Shown: in pieces, positions 45,011 through 59,319 of the stretch | How the letters are laid out: every line of letters begins with the position of its first letter | How positions within the stretch are numbered: position 1 is the first letter of the stretch | Origin: Megachile rotundata | Taxonomy: Eukaryota > Arthropoda > Insecta > Hymenoptera > Megachilidae | Assembly: GCF_050947335.1 (NCBI RefSeq) | Contig: NW_027473592.1 | Coordinates: 62,001 to 126,000, forward strand | DNA length: 64,000 nucleotides | Direction of reading: 5' to 3' | Made by a program: the position numbers and the translations under genes | Notes under the pieces: generated by a model | What the model was told of the DNA's origin: nothing | Databases searched by the model: none | What the model saw: the letters and a program-made list of their open reading frames with translations, nothing else

Positions 45011-48000
45011 TATTAGCCATATAATGCTTATATGATCGATAGAACGACAATTACTATACTTATTACTCTTATTATTATCAATCTAACTCATATTATTAGC
45101 CATATTATGCTTATATGATCGACAGAACGACAATTACTATACTTATTACACTCACTATTATCAATCTAACTCATATTATTAACCATATTATGCAGATATG
45201 ATCGATAGAACGACAATTGCTATTCTTATTACTCTTCTTATTATCAATCTAACTCATATTATTAGCCATATTATGCTTATATGATCGATAGAACGACATT
45301 TACTATACTTATTACTCTTATTATTATCAATCTCACTCATATTATTAGCCATATTATGCTTATATGATCGATAGAACTACATTTACTATACTCATTACTC
45401 TTATTATTATCAATCTAACTCATATTATTAACCATATTATGCAGATATGATCGATAGAACGACAATTACTATACTCATTACTCTTATTATTATCAATCTA
45501 ACCCATCTTATTAGCCATATTATGCTTATATGATCGACAGAACGACAATTACTATTCTTATTACACTCCCTGTTATCAATCTAACTCATATTATTAACCA
45601 TGTTATGCTTATATGATCGGTAGAACGATAATTACTATACTTATCACTCTTATTATTATCAATCTAACTCATATTATTAGCCAAATTATGCTTATATGAT
45701 CGATAGAACGACAATTACTATACTCATTACTCTTATTATTATCAATCTAACTCATATTATTAACCATATTATGCTAATATGATCGACAGAACGACAATTA
45801 CTATACTTATTATTCTTATTTTTATCAACCTAACTCATATTATTAGCCATATTATGCTTAAATGATCGATGGAACGACAATTACTATACTCATTACTCTT
45901 ATTATTATCAATCTAACTCATATTATTAGCCATATTGTGCTTATATGATCGATAGAACTACATTTACTATACTCATTACTCTTATTATTATCAATCTAAC
46001 TCATATTATTAGCCAAATTATGCTTATATGATCGATAGAACGACATTTACTATACTTATTACTCTTATTATTATCAATCTAACTCATATTATTAGCCATA
46101 TTATGCTTATATGATCGATAGAACTACATTTACTATACTCATTACTCTTATTATTATCAATCTAACTCATATTATTAGCCATAATATGCTTATGTGGTCG
46201 ATAGAACGACAATTACTATACTTATTACTCTTATTATTATCAATCTAACTCATATTATTAGCCATATTATGTTTATATGATCGACAGAACGACAATTACT
46301 ATACTTATTACACTCACTATTATCAATCTAACTCATATTATTAACCATATTATGCAGATATGATCGATAGAACGACAATTACTATACTCATTACTCTTAT
46401 TATTATCAATCTAACCCATCTTATTAGCCATATTATGCTTATATGATCGACAGAACGACAATTACTATTCTTATTACACTCCCTGTTATCAATCTAACTC
46501 ATATTATTAGCCAAATTATGCTTATATGATCGATAGAACGACATTTACTATACTTATTACTCTTACTATTATCAATCTAACTCATATTATTAGCCATATT
46601 ATGCTTATATGATCGATAGAACTACATTTACTATACTCATTACTCTTATTATTATCAATCTAACTCATATTATTAGCCATATTAAGCTTATATGATCGAC
46701 AGAACGACAATTACTATACTTATTACACTCACTATTATCAATCTAACTCATATTATTAACCATATTATGCAGATATGATCGATAGAACGACAATTACTAT
46801 ACTGATTACTCTTATTATTATCAATCTAACTCATATTATTAACCATATTATGCTTATATGATCGGTAGAACTATAATTACTATACTTATTACTCTTATTA
46901 TTATCAATCTAACTCATATTATTAGCCAAATTATGCTTATATGATCGATAGAAAAACAACTACTATACTCATTACTCTTATCATTATCAATCTAACTCAT
47001 ATTATTAACCATATTATGCTAATATGATCGATAGAACGACAATTACTATACTTATTATTCTAATTTTTATCAACCTAACTCATATTATTAGCCATATTAT
47101 GCTTAAATGATCGATAGAACGACAATTACTATACTCATTACTCTTATTATTATCAATCTAACTCATATTATTATCCATATTATGCTTATATAATCGACAG
47201 AACGATAATTACTATTCTTATTACACTCCCTGTTATCAATCTAACTCATATTATTAACCATATTATGCTTATATGATCGGTAGAACGATAATTACTATAC
47301 TCATTACTCTTATTATTATCAATCTAACTCATATTATTAGCCATATTGTGCTTATATGATCGATAGAACTACATTTACTATACTCATTACTCTTACTATT
47401 ATCAATCTAACTCATATTAGTAGCCAAATTATGCTTATATGATCGATAGAACGACATTTACTATACTTATTACTCTTATTATTATCAATCTAACTCATAT
47501 TATTAGCCATATTATGCTTATATGATCGATAGAACTACATTTACTATACTCATTACTCTTATTATTATCAATCTAACTCATATTATTAGCCATAGTATGC
47601 TTATGTGGTCGATAGAACGACAATTACTATACTTATTACGCTTATTATTATCAATCTAACTCATATTATTAGCCATATTATGCTTATATGATCGACAGAA
47701 CGACAATTACTATACTTATTACACTCACTATTATCAATCTAACTCATATTATTAACCATATTATGCAGATATGATCGATAGAACGACAATTACTATACTC
47801 ATTACTCTTATTATTATCAATCTAACCCATCTTATTAGCCATATTATGCTTATATGGTCGACAGAACGACAATTACTATTCTTATTACACTCCCTGTTAT
47901 CAATCTAACTCATATTATTAACCATGTTATGCTTATATGATCGGTAGAACGATAATTACTATACTTATTACTCTTATTATTATCAATCTAACTCATATTA

Positions 48001-49199
48001 TTAGCCAAATTATGCTTATATGATCGATAGAACGACAATTACTATACTTATTACTCTTATTATTATCAATCTAGCTCATATTATTAGCCATATTATGCTT
48101 ATATGATCGATAGAACGACATTTACTATACTTATTACACTTATTATTATCAATCTAACTCATATTATTAGCCAAATTATGCTTATATGATCGATAGAACG
48201 ACATTTACTATACTTATTACTCTTATTATTATCAATCTAACTCATATTATTAGCCATATTATGCTTATATGATCGATAGAACTACATTTACTATACTCAT
48301 TACTCTTATTATTATCAATCTAACTCATATTATTAGCCAAATTATGCTTATATGATCGATAGAACGACATTTACTATACTTATTACTCTTATTATTATCA
48401 ATCTAACTCATATTATTAGCCAAATTATGCTTATATGATCGATAGAACGACATTTACTATACTTATTACTCTTATTATTATCAATCTAACTCATATTATT
48501 AGCCATATTATGCTTATATGATCGATAGAACTACATTTACTATACTCATTACTCTTATTATTATCAATCTAACTCATATTATTAGCCATAATATGCTTAT
48601 GTGGTCGATAGAATGACAATTACTATACTTATTACTCTTATTATTATCAATCTAACTCATATTATTAGCCATATTATGCTTATATAATCGACAGAACGAT
48701 AATTACTATTCTTATTACACTCCCGGTTATCAATCTAACTCATATTATTAACCATATTTAGCTTATATGATCGGTAGAACGATAATTACTATACTTATTA
48801 CTCATATTATTATCAATCTAACTCATATTATTAGCCATATTATGCTTATATGATAGGTAGAACGATAATTACTATACTTATTACTCTTATTATTATCAAT
48901 CTAACTCATATTATTAGCCAAATTATGCTTATATGATCGATAGAACGACAATTACTATACTCATTACTCTTATTATTATCAATCTAACTCATATTATTAG
49001 CCATATTATGCTTATATGATCCACAGAACTACAATTACTATTCTTATTACACTCCATGTTATCAATCTAACTCATATTATTAACCATATTATGCTTATAT
49101 GATCGGTAGAACGATAATTGCTATACTTATTACTGTTATTATTATCAATCTAACTCATATTATTAGCCAAATTATGCTTATATGATCGATAGAACGACA
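44609..49199 (+). repeat. 4.6-kb long-range duplicated block, copy 1
   Basis: This block matches 50,336-54,677. The offset is 5,727 (69 monomers) to about 47,694 and 5,478 (66 monomers) from about 47,943. Shared rare variants include CTTATCACTC, CGATGGAACG, TTATGTTTATATG, GATAGAAAAACAAC, ATTCTAATTTTTATC, CATATTAGTAGCC, CATAGTATGC, TTACGCTT, ACTCCCGGTT, CATATTTAGC, ATGATAGGTAG and CTCCATGTT. This copy holds three more monomers than the other near 47,695-47,943. No gene is present. Confidence 0.9.
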
Positions 49200-50335
49200 A
49201 TTACTATACTTATTACTCTTGTTATTATCAATCTAACTCATATTATTAGCCAAATTATGCTTATATGATCGATAGAACGACAATTACCATACTTATTACT
49301 CTTATTATTATCAATCTAGCTCATATTATTAGCCATATTATGCTTATATGATCGATAGAACGACATTTACTATACTTATTACACTTATTATTATCAATCT
49401 AACTCATATTATTAGCCAAATTATGCTTATATGATCGATAGAACGACATTTACTATACTTATTACTCTTATTATTATCAATCTAACTCATATTATTAGCC
49501 ATATTATGCTTATATGATCGATAGAACTACATTTACTATACTCATTACTCTTATTATTATCAATCTAACTCATATTATTAGCCATAATATGCTTATGTGG
49601 TCGATAGAACGACAATTACTATACTTATTACTCTTATTATTATCAATCTAACTCATATTATTATCCATATTATGCTTATATAATCGACAGAACGATAATT
49701 ACTATTCTTATTACACTCCCGGTTATCAATCTAACTCATATTATTAACCATATTATGCTTATATGATCGGTAGAACGATAATTACTATACTTATTACTCA
49801 TATTATTATCAATCTAACTCATATTATTAGCCATATTATGCTTATATGATCGGTAGAACGATAATTACTATACTTATTACTCTTATTATTATCAATCTAA
49901 CTCATATTATTAGCCATATTATGCTTATATGATCGATAGAACGACAATTACTATACTCATTACTCTTATTATTATCAATCTAACTCATATTATTAGCCAT
50001 ATTATGCTTATATGATCCACAGAACGACAATTACTATTCTTATTACACTCCCTGTTATCAATCTAACTCATATTATTAACCATATTATGCTTATATGATC
50101 GGTAGAACGATAATTGCTATACTTATTACTGTTATTATTATCAATCTAACTCATATTATTAGCCAAATTATGCTTATATGATCGATAGAACGACAATTAC
50201 TATACTTATTACTCTTATTATTATCAATCTAACTCATATTATTAACCATATTATGCTAATATGATCGACAGAACGACAATTACTATACTGATTATTCTTA
50301 TTATTATCAATCTAACTCATATTATTAGCCATATT
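49200..50335 (+). repeat. Satellite spacer between the two 4.6-kb block copies
   Basis: About 13.7 monomers. From about 49,240 the order follows 47,995 onward at an offset of 1,245 = 15 x 83 (AATCTAGCTC, CTTATTACACTT, ACTCCCGGTT). It lacks the pair of GCCAAATTATG units seen at 48,330-48,500. CAATTACCATAC near 49,283 and CTTGTTATTATC near 49,218 are private. No gene is present. Confidence 0.77.
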
Positions 50336-53300
50336 ATGCTTATATGATCGATAGAACGACAATTACTATACTTATTACTCTTATTATTATCAATCTAACT
50401 CATATTATTAGCCATATTATGCTTATATGATCGACAGAACGACAATTACTATACTTATTACACTCACTATTATCAATCTAACTCATATTATTAACCATAT
50501 TATGCAGATATGATCGATAGAACGACAATTGCTATTCTTATTACTCTTCTTATTATCAATCTAACTCATATTATTAGCCATATTATGCTTATATGATCGA
50601 TAGAACGACAACTACTATACTGATTATTCTTATTATTATCAATCTAACTCATATTATTTGCCATATTATGCTTATATGATCGATAGAACGACAATTACTA
50701 TACTTGTTACTCTTATTATTATAAATCTATCTCACATTATTAGCCATATAATGCTTATATGATCGATAGAACGACAATTACTATACTTATTACTCTTATT
50801 ATTATCAATCTAACTCATATTATTAGCCATATTATGCTTATATGATCGACAGAACGACAATTACTATACTTATTACACTCACTATTATCAATCTAACTCA
50901 TATTATTAACCATATTATGCAGATATGATCGATAGAACGACAATTGCTATTCTTATTACTCTTCTTATTATCAATCTAACTCATATTATTAGCCATATTA
51001 TGCTTATATGATCGATAGAACGACATTTACTATACTTATTACTCTTATTATTATCAATCTCACTCATATTATTAGCCATATTATGCTTATATGATCGATA
51101 GAACTACATTTACTATACTCATTACTCTTATTATTATCAATCTAACTCATATTATTAACCATATTATGCAGATATGATCGATAGAACGACAATTACTATA
51201 CTCATTACTCTTATTATTATCAATCTAACCCATCTTATTAGCCATATTATGCTTATATGATCGACAGAACGACAATTACTATTCTTATTACACTCCCTGT
51301 TATCAATCTAACTCATATTATTAACCATGTTATGCTTATATGATCGGTAGAACGATAATTACTATACTTATCACTCTTATTATTATCAATCTAACTCATA
51401 TTATTAGCCAAATTATGCTTATATGATCGATAGAACGACAATTACTATACTCATTACTCTTATTATTATCAATCTAACTCATATTATTAACCATATTATG
51501 CTAATATGATCGACAGAACGACAATTACTATACTTATTATTCTTATTTTTATCAACCTAACTCATATTATTAGCCATATTATGCTTAAATGATCGATGGA
51601 ACGACAATTACTATACTCATTACTCTTATTATTATCAATCTAACTCATATTATTAGCCATATTGTGCTTATATGATCGATAGAACTACATTTACTATACT
51701 CATTACTCTTATTATTATCAATCTAACTCATATTATTAGCCAAATTATGCTTATATGATCGATAGAACGACATTTACTATACTTATTACTCTTATTATTA
51801 TCAATCTAACTCATATTATTAGCCATATTATGCTTATATGATCGATAGAACTACATTTACTATACTCATTACTCTTATTATTATCAATCTAACTCATATT
51901 ATTAGCCATAATATGCTTATGTGGTCGATAGAACGACAATTACTATACTTATTACTCTTATTATTATCAATCTAACTCATATTATTAGCCATATTATGTT
52001 TATATGATCGACAGAACGACAATTACTATACTTATTACACTCACTATTATCAATCTAACTCATATTATTAACCATATTATGCAGATATGATCGATAGAAC
52101 GACAATTACTATACTCATTACTCTTATTATTATCAATCTAACCCATCTTATTAGCCATATTATGCTTATATGATCGACAGAACGACAATTACTATTCTTA
52201 TTACACTCCCTGTTATCAATCTAACTCATATTATTAGCCAAATTATGCTTATATGATCGATAGAACGACATTTACTATACTTATTACTCTTACTATTATC
52301 AATCTAACTCATATTATTAGCCATATTATGCTTATATGATCGATAGAACTACATTTACTATACTCATTACTCTTATTATTATCAATCTAACTCATATTAT
52401 TAGCCATATTAAGCTTATATGATCGACAGAACGACAATTACTATACTTATTACACTCACTATTATCAATCTAACTCATATTATTAACCATATTATGCAGA
52501 TATGATCGATAGAACGACAATTACTATACTGATTACTCTTATTATTATCAATCTAACTCATATTATTAACCATATTATGCTTATATGATCGGTAGAACTA
52601 TAATTACTATACTTATTACTCTTATTATTATCAATCTAACTCATATTATTAGCCAAATTATGCTTATATGATCGATAGAAAAACAACTACTATACTCATT
52701 ACTCTTATCATTATCAATCTAACTCATATTATTAACCATATTATGCTAATATGATCGATAGAACGACAATTACTATACTTATTATTCTAATTTTTATCAA
52801 CCTAACTCATATTATTAGCCATATTATGCTTAAATGATCGATAGAACGACAATTACTATACTCATTACTCTTATTATTATCAATCTAACTCATATTATTA
52901 TCCATATTATGCTTATATAATCGACAGAACGATAATTACTATTCTTATTACACTCCCTGTTATCAATCTAACTCATATTATTAAACATATTATGCTTATA
53001 TGATCGGTAGAACGATAATTACTATACTCATTACTCTTATTATTATCAATCTAACTCATATTATTAGCCATATTGTGCTTATATGATCGATAGAACTACA
53101 TTTACTATACTCATTACTCTTACTATTATCAATCTAACTCATATTAGTAGCCAAATTATGCTTATATGATCGATAGAACGACATTTACTATACTTATTAC
53201 TCTTATTATTATCAATCTAACTCATATTATTAGCCATATTATGCTTATATGATCGATAGAACTACATTTACTATACTCATTACTCTTATTATTATCAATC

Positions 53301-54677
53301 TAACTCATATTATTAGCCATAGTATGCTTATGTGGTCGATAGAACGACAATTACTATACTTATTACGCTTATTATTATCAATCTAACTCATATTATTAGC
53401 CATATTATGCTTATATGATCGGTAGAACGATAATTACTATACTTATTACTCTTATTATTATCAATCTAACTCATATTATTAGCCAAATTATGCTTATATG
53501 ATCGATAGAACGACAATTACTATACTTATTACTCTTATTATTATCAATCTAGCTCATATTATTAGCCATATTATGCTTATATGATCGATAGAACGACATT
53601 TACTATACTTATTACACTTATTATTATCAATCTAACTCATATTATTAGCCAAATTATGCTTATATGATCGATAGAACGACATTTACTATACTTATTACTC
53701 TTATTATTATCAATCTAACTCATATTATTAGCCATATTATGCTTATATGATCGATAGAACTACATTTACTATACTCATTACTCTTATTATTATCAATCTA
53801 ACTCATATTATTAGCCAAATTATGCTTATATGATCGATAGAACGACATTTACTATACTTATTACTCTTATTATTATCAATCTAACTCATATTATTAGCCA
53901 AATTATGCTTATATGATCGATAGAACGACATTTACTATACTTATTACTCTTATTATTATCAATCTAACTCATATTATTAGCCATATTATGCTTATATGAT
54001 CGATAGAACTACATTTACTATACTCATTACTCTTATTATTATCAATCTAACTCATATTATTAGCCATAATATGCTTATGTGGTCGATAGAATGACAATTA
54101 CTATACTTATTACTCTTATTATTATCAATCTAACTCATATTATTAGCCATATTATGCTTATATAATCGACAGAACGATAATTACTATTCTTATTACACTC
54201 CCGGTTATCAATCTAACTCATATTATTAACCATATTTAGCTTATATGATCGGTAGAACGATAATTACTATACTTATTACTCATATTATTATCAATCTAAC
54301 TCATATTATTAGCCATATTATGCTTATATGATAGGTAGAACGATAATTACTATACTTATTACTCTTATTATTATCAATCTAACTCATATTATTAGCCAAA
54401 TTATGCTTATATGATCGATAGAACGACAATTACTATACTCATTACTCTTATTATTATCAATCTAACTCATATTATTAGCCATATTATGCTTATATGATCC
54501 ACAGAACTACAATTACTATTCTTATTACACTCCATGTTATCAATCTAACTCATATTATTAACCATATTATGCTTATATGATCGGTAGAACGATAATTGCT
54601 ATACTTATTACTGTTATTATTATCAATCTAACTCATATTATTAGCCAAATTATGCTTATATGATCGATAGAACGACA
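50336..54677 (+). repeat. 4.3-kb long-range duplicated block, copy 2
   Basis: This copy carries all the rare variants listed at 44,609 in the same order. Its changes are TTAAACATATT at about 52,981-52,991 and the missing three monomers after about 53,422. The match stops at 54,678 (ACGACAAAT against ACGACAATT). That is also where region I variants stop, so the block abuts the domain boundary. Confidence 0.89.
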
Positions 54678-55272
54678 AATACTATACTTATTACTCTTAT
54701 TATTATCAATCTAACTCATATTACTAACCATATTATGCTAATATGATCGATAGAACTACAATTACTATACTCATTGCTCTTATTATTATCAATCCAACTC
54801 ATGTTATTACCCATATTATGCTTATATGATCGATAGAACGACAATCACTATACTTATTACTGTTATTATTATCAACCTAACTCATATTATTAGCCATATT
54901 ATGCTTATATTATCGATAGAACGACAATTACTATACTTATTACTGTTATTATTATCAATCTAACTCATATTATTAGCCATATTATGCTTATATGAACGAC
55001 AGAACGACAATTACTGTACTAATTACTCTTATCATTAACAATCTAAGTCATATTATTAGCCATATTATGCTTATATCATCGATAGAACGACAATTACTAT
55101 ACTTATTACTCTTATTATTATCAATCTAACTCATATTATTAGCCATATTATGCTTATATGATCGATAGAACGACAATTACTATACATATTACTCTTATTT
55201 TTATCAATCTAACTCATATTATTAAACATATTATGCTAATATGATCGATAGAACGACAATTACTATACTTAT
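54672..55272 (+). repeat. 0.6-kb block, copies at 59,320 and 63,551
   Basis: ACGACAAATACTA followed by TTACTAACCAT, CTCATTGCTC, CCAACTCATG and TTATTACCCATATT recurs at 59,320 (56 monomers later) and 63,551 (51 monomers minus the 2-base deletion). A related copy without the GCTC change lies near 62,305. The third copy runs off the window edge. The block opens region II. Confidence 0.86.
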
Positions 55273-56635
55273 TACTCTTAATATTATCAATCTAACTCAT
55301 ATTATTAGCCATATTATACTTAAATGATCGATAGAACAACAATTACTATACTTATTCCTCTTATTATGATAAATCTAACTCATATTATTAGCCATATTAT
55401 GCTTATATGATCGATAGAACGACAATTACTATACTTAGTACTCTTATTATTATGAATCTAACTCATATTATTAACCATATTATGCAGATATGATCGATAG
55501 AACTACAATTACTATACTCATTACTCTTATTATTATTAATCTACCTGATATTATTAGCCATATTATGCTTATATGATCGATAGAACGACAATTACTATAC
55601 TTATTACTCTTATTATCATCAATCTAACTCATATTATTAGCCATATTATGCTTATATGATCGATAGGACGACAAATACTATACTTATTACTCTTATTATT
55701 ATCAACCTAACTCATATTATTAGCCATATTATGCTTATATTATCGATAGAACGACAATTACTATACTTATTACTGTTATTATTATCAATCTAACGCATAT
55801 TATTAGCCATATTATGCTTATATGATCGACAGAACGACAATTACTATACTTATTACACTGACTGTTATCAATAAAACTCATATTATTAACCATATTATGC
55901 AAATTTGATCGATAGAACGACAATCACTCTACTTATTACTCTTATTATTATCAACCTAACTCATATTATTAGCCATATTATGCTTATATGATCGATAGAA
56001 CGACAATTACTATACTTATTACTGTTATTATTATCAATCTAACTCATATTATTAGCCATATTATGCTTAAATGATCGATAGAACGACAATTACTATACTT
56101 ATTACTCTTATTATTATCAATCTACCTGATATTATTAGCCATATTATGCTTATATGATCGATAGAACGACAATTACTATACTTATTACTCTTATTACTAT
56201 CAACCTAACTCATATTATTAGCCATATTATGCTTATATGATCGATAGAACGACAATCACTATACTCATTACTCTTATTATTATCAACCTAACTCATACTA
56301 TTAGCCATATTATGCTTATATTATCGATATAACGACAATTACTATACTTTTTACTGTCATTATTATCAATCTAACTCATATTATTAGCCATATTATGCTT
56401 ATATGAACGACAGAACGACAATTACTGTACTTATTACTCTTATCATTATCAATCTAAGTCATATTATTAGCCATATTATGCTTATATGATCGATAGAACG
56501 ACAATTACTATACTCACTACTCTTATTATTATCAATCTAACTCATATTATTAGCCATATTATGCTTATATGATCGATAGAACGACAATTACTCTACTTAT
56601 TACTCTTATCATTATCGATCTAACTCATATTATTA
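55273..56635 (+). repeat. 1.36-kb block of a 21-mer-spaced duplication, copy 1
   Basis: This block matches 57,016-58,378 at an offset of 1,743 = 21 x 83. It shares CTTAATATTATC, TTATACTTAAATG, GAACAACAATT, ACTTAGTACTC, AATCTAACGCAT, TCAATAAAACTC, GCAAATTTGATCG and CGATATAACG. Differences are ATTATGATAAATC here against ATTATTATAAATC, and CTACCTGAT against CTAACTGAT (56,124/57,867). The copy contains one of the four spurious 62-codon frames. Confidence 0.86.
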
Positions 56636-57015
56636 GCCATATTATGCTTAAATGATCGATAGAACGACAATTACTATACTTATTACTCTTATTATTATCA
56701 ATCTAACTCATATTATTAGCCATATTATGCAGACATGATCGATAGCACGACATTTACTATACCTATTACTCTTATTATTATCAACCTAACACATATTATT
56801 AGCCATATTATGCTTATATGATCGATAGAACGACAATTACTATACTTATTACTCTTATTATTATCAATCTAACTCATATTATTAGCCATATTATGCTTAT
56901 ATGATCGATAGAACGACAATTACTATACATATTACTGTTATTATTATCAATCTAACTCATATTATTAGCCATATTATGCTTAAATGATCGATAGAACGAC
57001 AATTACTATACTTAT
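56636..57015 (+). repeat. Spacer of four to five monomers
   Basis: Near-consensus units plus one GACATGATCGATAGCACG unit at about 56,731, followed by ACTATACCTATTAC and CAACCTAACACAT. From about 56,215 to 56,935 the order also matches 60,944-61,664 (offset 57 monomers minus 2). No gene is present. Confidence 0.78.
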
Positions 57016-58378
57016 TACTCTTAATATTATCAATCTAACTCATATTATTAGCCATATTATACTTAAATGATCGATAGAACAACAATTACTATACTTATTC
57101 CTCTTATTATTATAAATCTAACTCATATTATTAGCCATATTATGCTTATATGATCGATAGAACGACAATTACTATACTTAGTACTCTTATTATTATGAAT
57201 CTAACTCATATTATTAACCATATTATGCAGATATGATCGATAGAACTACAATTACTATACTCATTACTCTTATTATTATTAATCTACCTGATATTATTAG
57301 CCATATTATGCTTATATGATCGATAGAACGACAATTACTATACTTATTACTCTTATTATCATCAATCTAACTCATATTATTAGCCATATTATGCTTATAT
57401 GATCGATAGGACGACAAATACTATACTTATTACTCTTATTATTATCAACCTAACTCATATTATTAGCCATATTATGCTTATATTATCGATAGAACGACAA
57501 TTACTATACTTATTACTGTTATTATTATCAATCTAACGCATATTATTAGCCATATTATGCTTATATGATCGACAGAACGACAATTACTATACTTATTACA
57601 CTGACTGTTATCAATAAAACTCATATTATTAACCATATTATGCAAATTTGATCGATAGAACGACAATCACTCTACTTATTACTCTTATTATTATCAACCT
57701 AACTCATATTATTAGCCATATTATGCTTATATGATCGATAGAACGACAATTACTATACTTATTACTGTTATTATTATCAATCTAACTCATATTATTAGCC
57801 ATATTATGCTTAAATGATCGATAGAACGACAATTACTATACTTATTACTCTTATTATTATCAATCTAACTGATATTATTAGCCATATTATGCTTATATGA
57901 TCGATAGAACGACAATTACTATACTTATTACTCTTATTACTATCAACCTAACTCATATTATTAGCCATATTATGCTTATATGATCGATAGAACGACAATC
58001 ACTATACTCATTACTCTTATTATTATCAACCTAACTCATACTATTAGCCATATTATGCTTATATTATCGATATAACGACAATTACTATACTTTTTACTGT
58101 CATTATTATCAATCTAACTCATATTATTAGCCATATTATGCTTATATGAACGACAGAACGACAATTACTGTACTTATTACTCTTATCATTATCAATCTAA
58201 GTCATATTATTAGCCATATTATGCTTATATGATCGATAGAACGACAATTACTATACTCACTACTCTTATTATTATCAATCTAACTCATATTATTAGCCAT
58301 ATTATGCTTATATGATCGATAGAACGACAATTACTCTACTTATTACTCTTATCATTATCGATCTAACTCATATTATTA
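57016..58378 (+). repeat. 1.36-kb block, copy 2
   Basis: This is the second copy of the 55,273 block. It ends at 58,379, where ATTATTAGCC of copy 1 becomes ATTATTAAAC. A third, shortened relative lies at about 60,285-61,340. There the offset from this copy changes from 3,235 to 2,986 after about 60,945, meaning three monomers are missing. Confidence 0.85.
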
Positions 58379-58907
58379 AACATATTATGCTAATATGATC
58401 GATAGAACGACAATTACTATACTTATTACACTCACTATTATCAATCTAACTCATATTATTAACCACATTATGCAGACATGATCGATAGCACGACATTTAC
58501 TATACCTATTACTCTTATTATTATCAACCTAACACATATTATTAGCCATATTATGCTTATATGATCGATAGAACGACAATTACTATACTTATTATTCTTA
58601 TTATTATCAATCTAACTCATATTATTAGCCATATTATGCTTAAATGATCGATAGAACGACAATTACTATACTTATTACTCTTATTATTATCAATCTAACT
58701 CATATTATTAGCCATATTATGCTTATATGATCGACAGAACGACAATTACTATACTTATTACTCTTATTATTATGAATCTAACTCATATTATTAACCATAT
58801 TATGCAGATATGATCGATAGAACTACAATTACTATACGCATTACTCTTATTATTATCAATCTAACTCATATTATTAGCCATATTATGCTTAAATGATGGA
58901 TAGAACG
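58357..58907 (+). repeat. 0.55-kb block shared with 61,675-62,225
   Basis: The offset is 3,318 = 40 x 83 minus 2, the 2 bases being the deletion near 60,164. Shared markers are TTAAACATATT, ACCACATTATGCAGACATG, ATAGCACG, ACTATACGCATT and AAATGATGGATAG. The copies part at 58,908 (GACAATAACT against GGGAATTACT). Confidence 0.82.
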
Positions 58908-59220
58908 ACAATAACTATACTTATTACTCTTATTATTATCAATCTAACTCATATTATTAGCCATATTATGCTTATATGATCGATAGAACGAGAATTACTA
59001 TACTCACTACTCTTAGTATTATCAATCTAACTCATATTATTAGCCATATTATGCTTAAATGATGGATAGAACGACAATTACTATACTTATTACTCTTATT
59101 ATTATCAATCTAACTCATATTATTAGCCATATTATGCTTATATGATCGATAGAACGAGAATTACTATACTCACTACTCTTATTATTATTAATCTGACTGA
59201 TATTATTAGCCATATTATGC
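58880..59220 (+). repeat. 166-bp dimer tandem duplication
   Basis: AAATGATGGATAG occurs at 58,891 and 59,057, exactly 166 bp (2 x 83) apart. GAACGAGAATTACTATACTC follows one monomer later in each case. This is the shortest higher-order unit I could see in the window. The second copy differs by TCTTATTATTATTAATC against TCTTAGTATTATCAATC. Confidence 0.8.
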
Positions 59221-59319
59221 TTATATGATCGATAGAACGACAATTACTATACTTATTACTCTTATTATCATCAATCTAACTCATATTATTAGCCATATTA
59301 TGCTTATATGATCGATAGA

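Larger units (their letters stand above)
1..54678 (+). repeat. Region I: satellite domain with GTGGTCGATAG-type variants
   Basis: This domain is defined by variant monomers that recur throughout it and that I did not see in region II: GCCAAATTATG, GGTAGAACGATAATT, ACACTCCCTGTTATC, ATAATATGCTTATGTGGTC, GAACTACATTTACTATAC and GATCGACCGAACG. The variants occur in conserved orders. For example, a monomer ending ACACTCACTATT is nearly always followed by one with TTAACCATATTATGCAG. This shows that multi-monomer blocks, not single monomers, were the unit of amplification. The domain contains no gene. Confidence 0.9.

Noticed and set aside
49200..50335. Possible unique spacer between the two 4.6-kb blocks
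   Set aside because: It is ordinary satellite in phase, and most of it matches 47,995 onward at a 15-monomer offset.
55735..55923. 62-codon minus-strand open frame, with identical copies at 57,478-57,666 and 60,713-60,901 and a near copy at 62,539-62,727
   Set aside because: The frame begins with TTG, not ATG (complement of CAA at 55,921-55,923). It crosses more than two satellite monomers, and its repetition follows the array offsets (21, 39 and 22 monomers). The protein is low in complexity and hydrophobic at the end, as expected of AT-rich repeat. The fourth copy differs only by the monomer substitutions. There is no sign of a gene.
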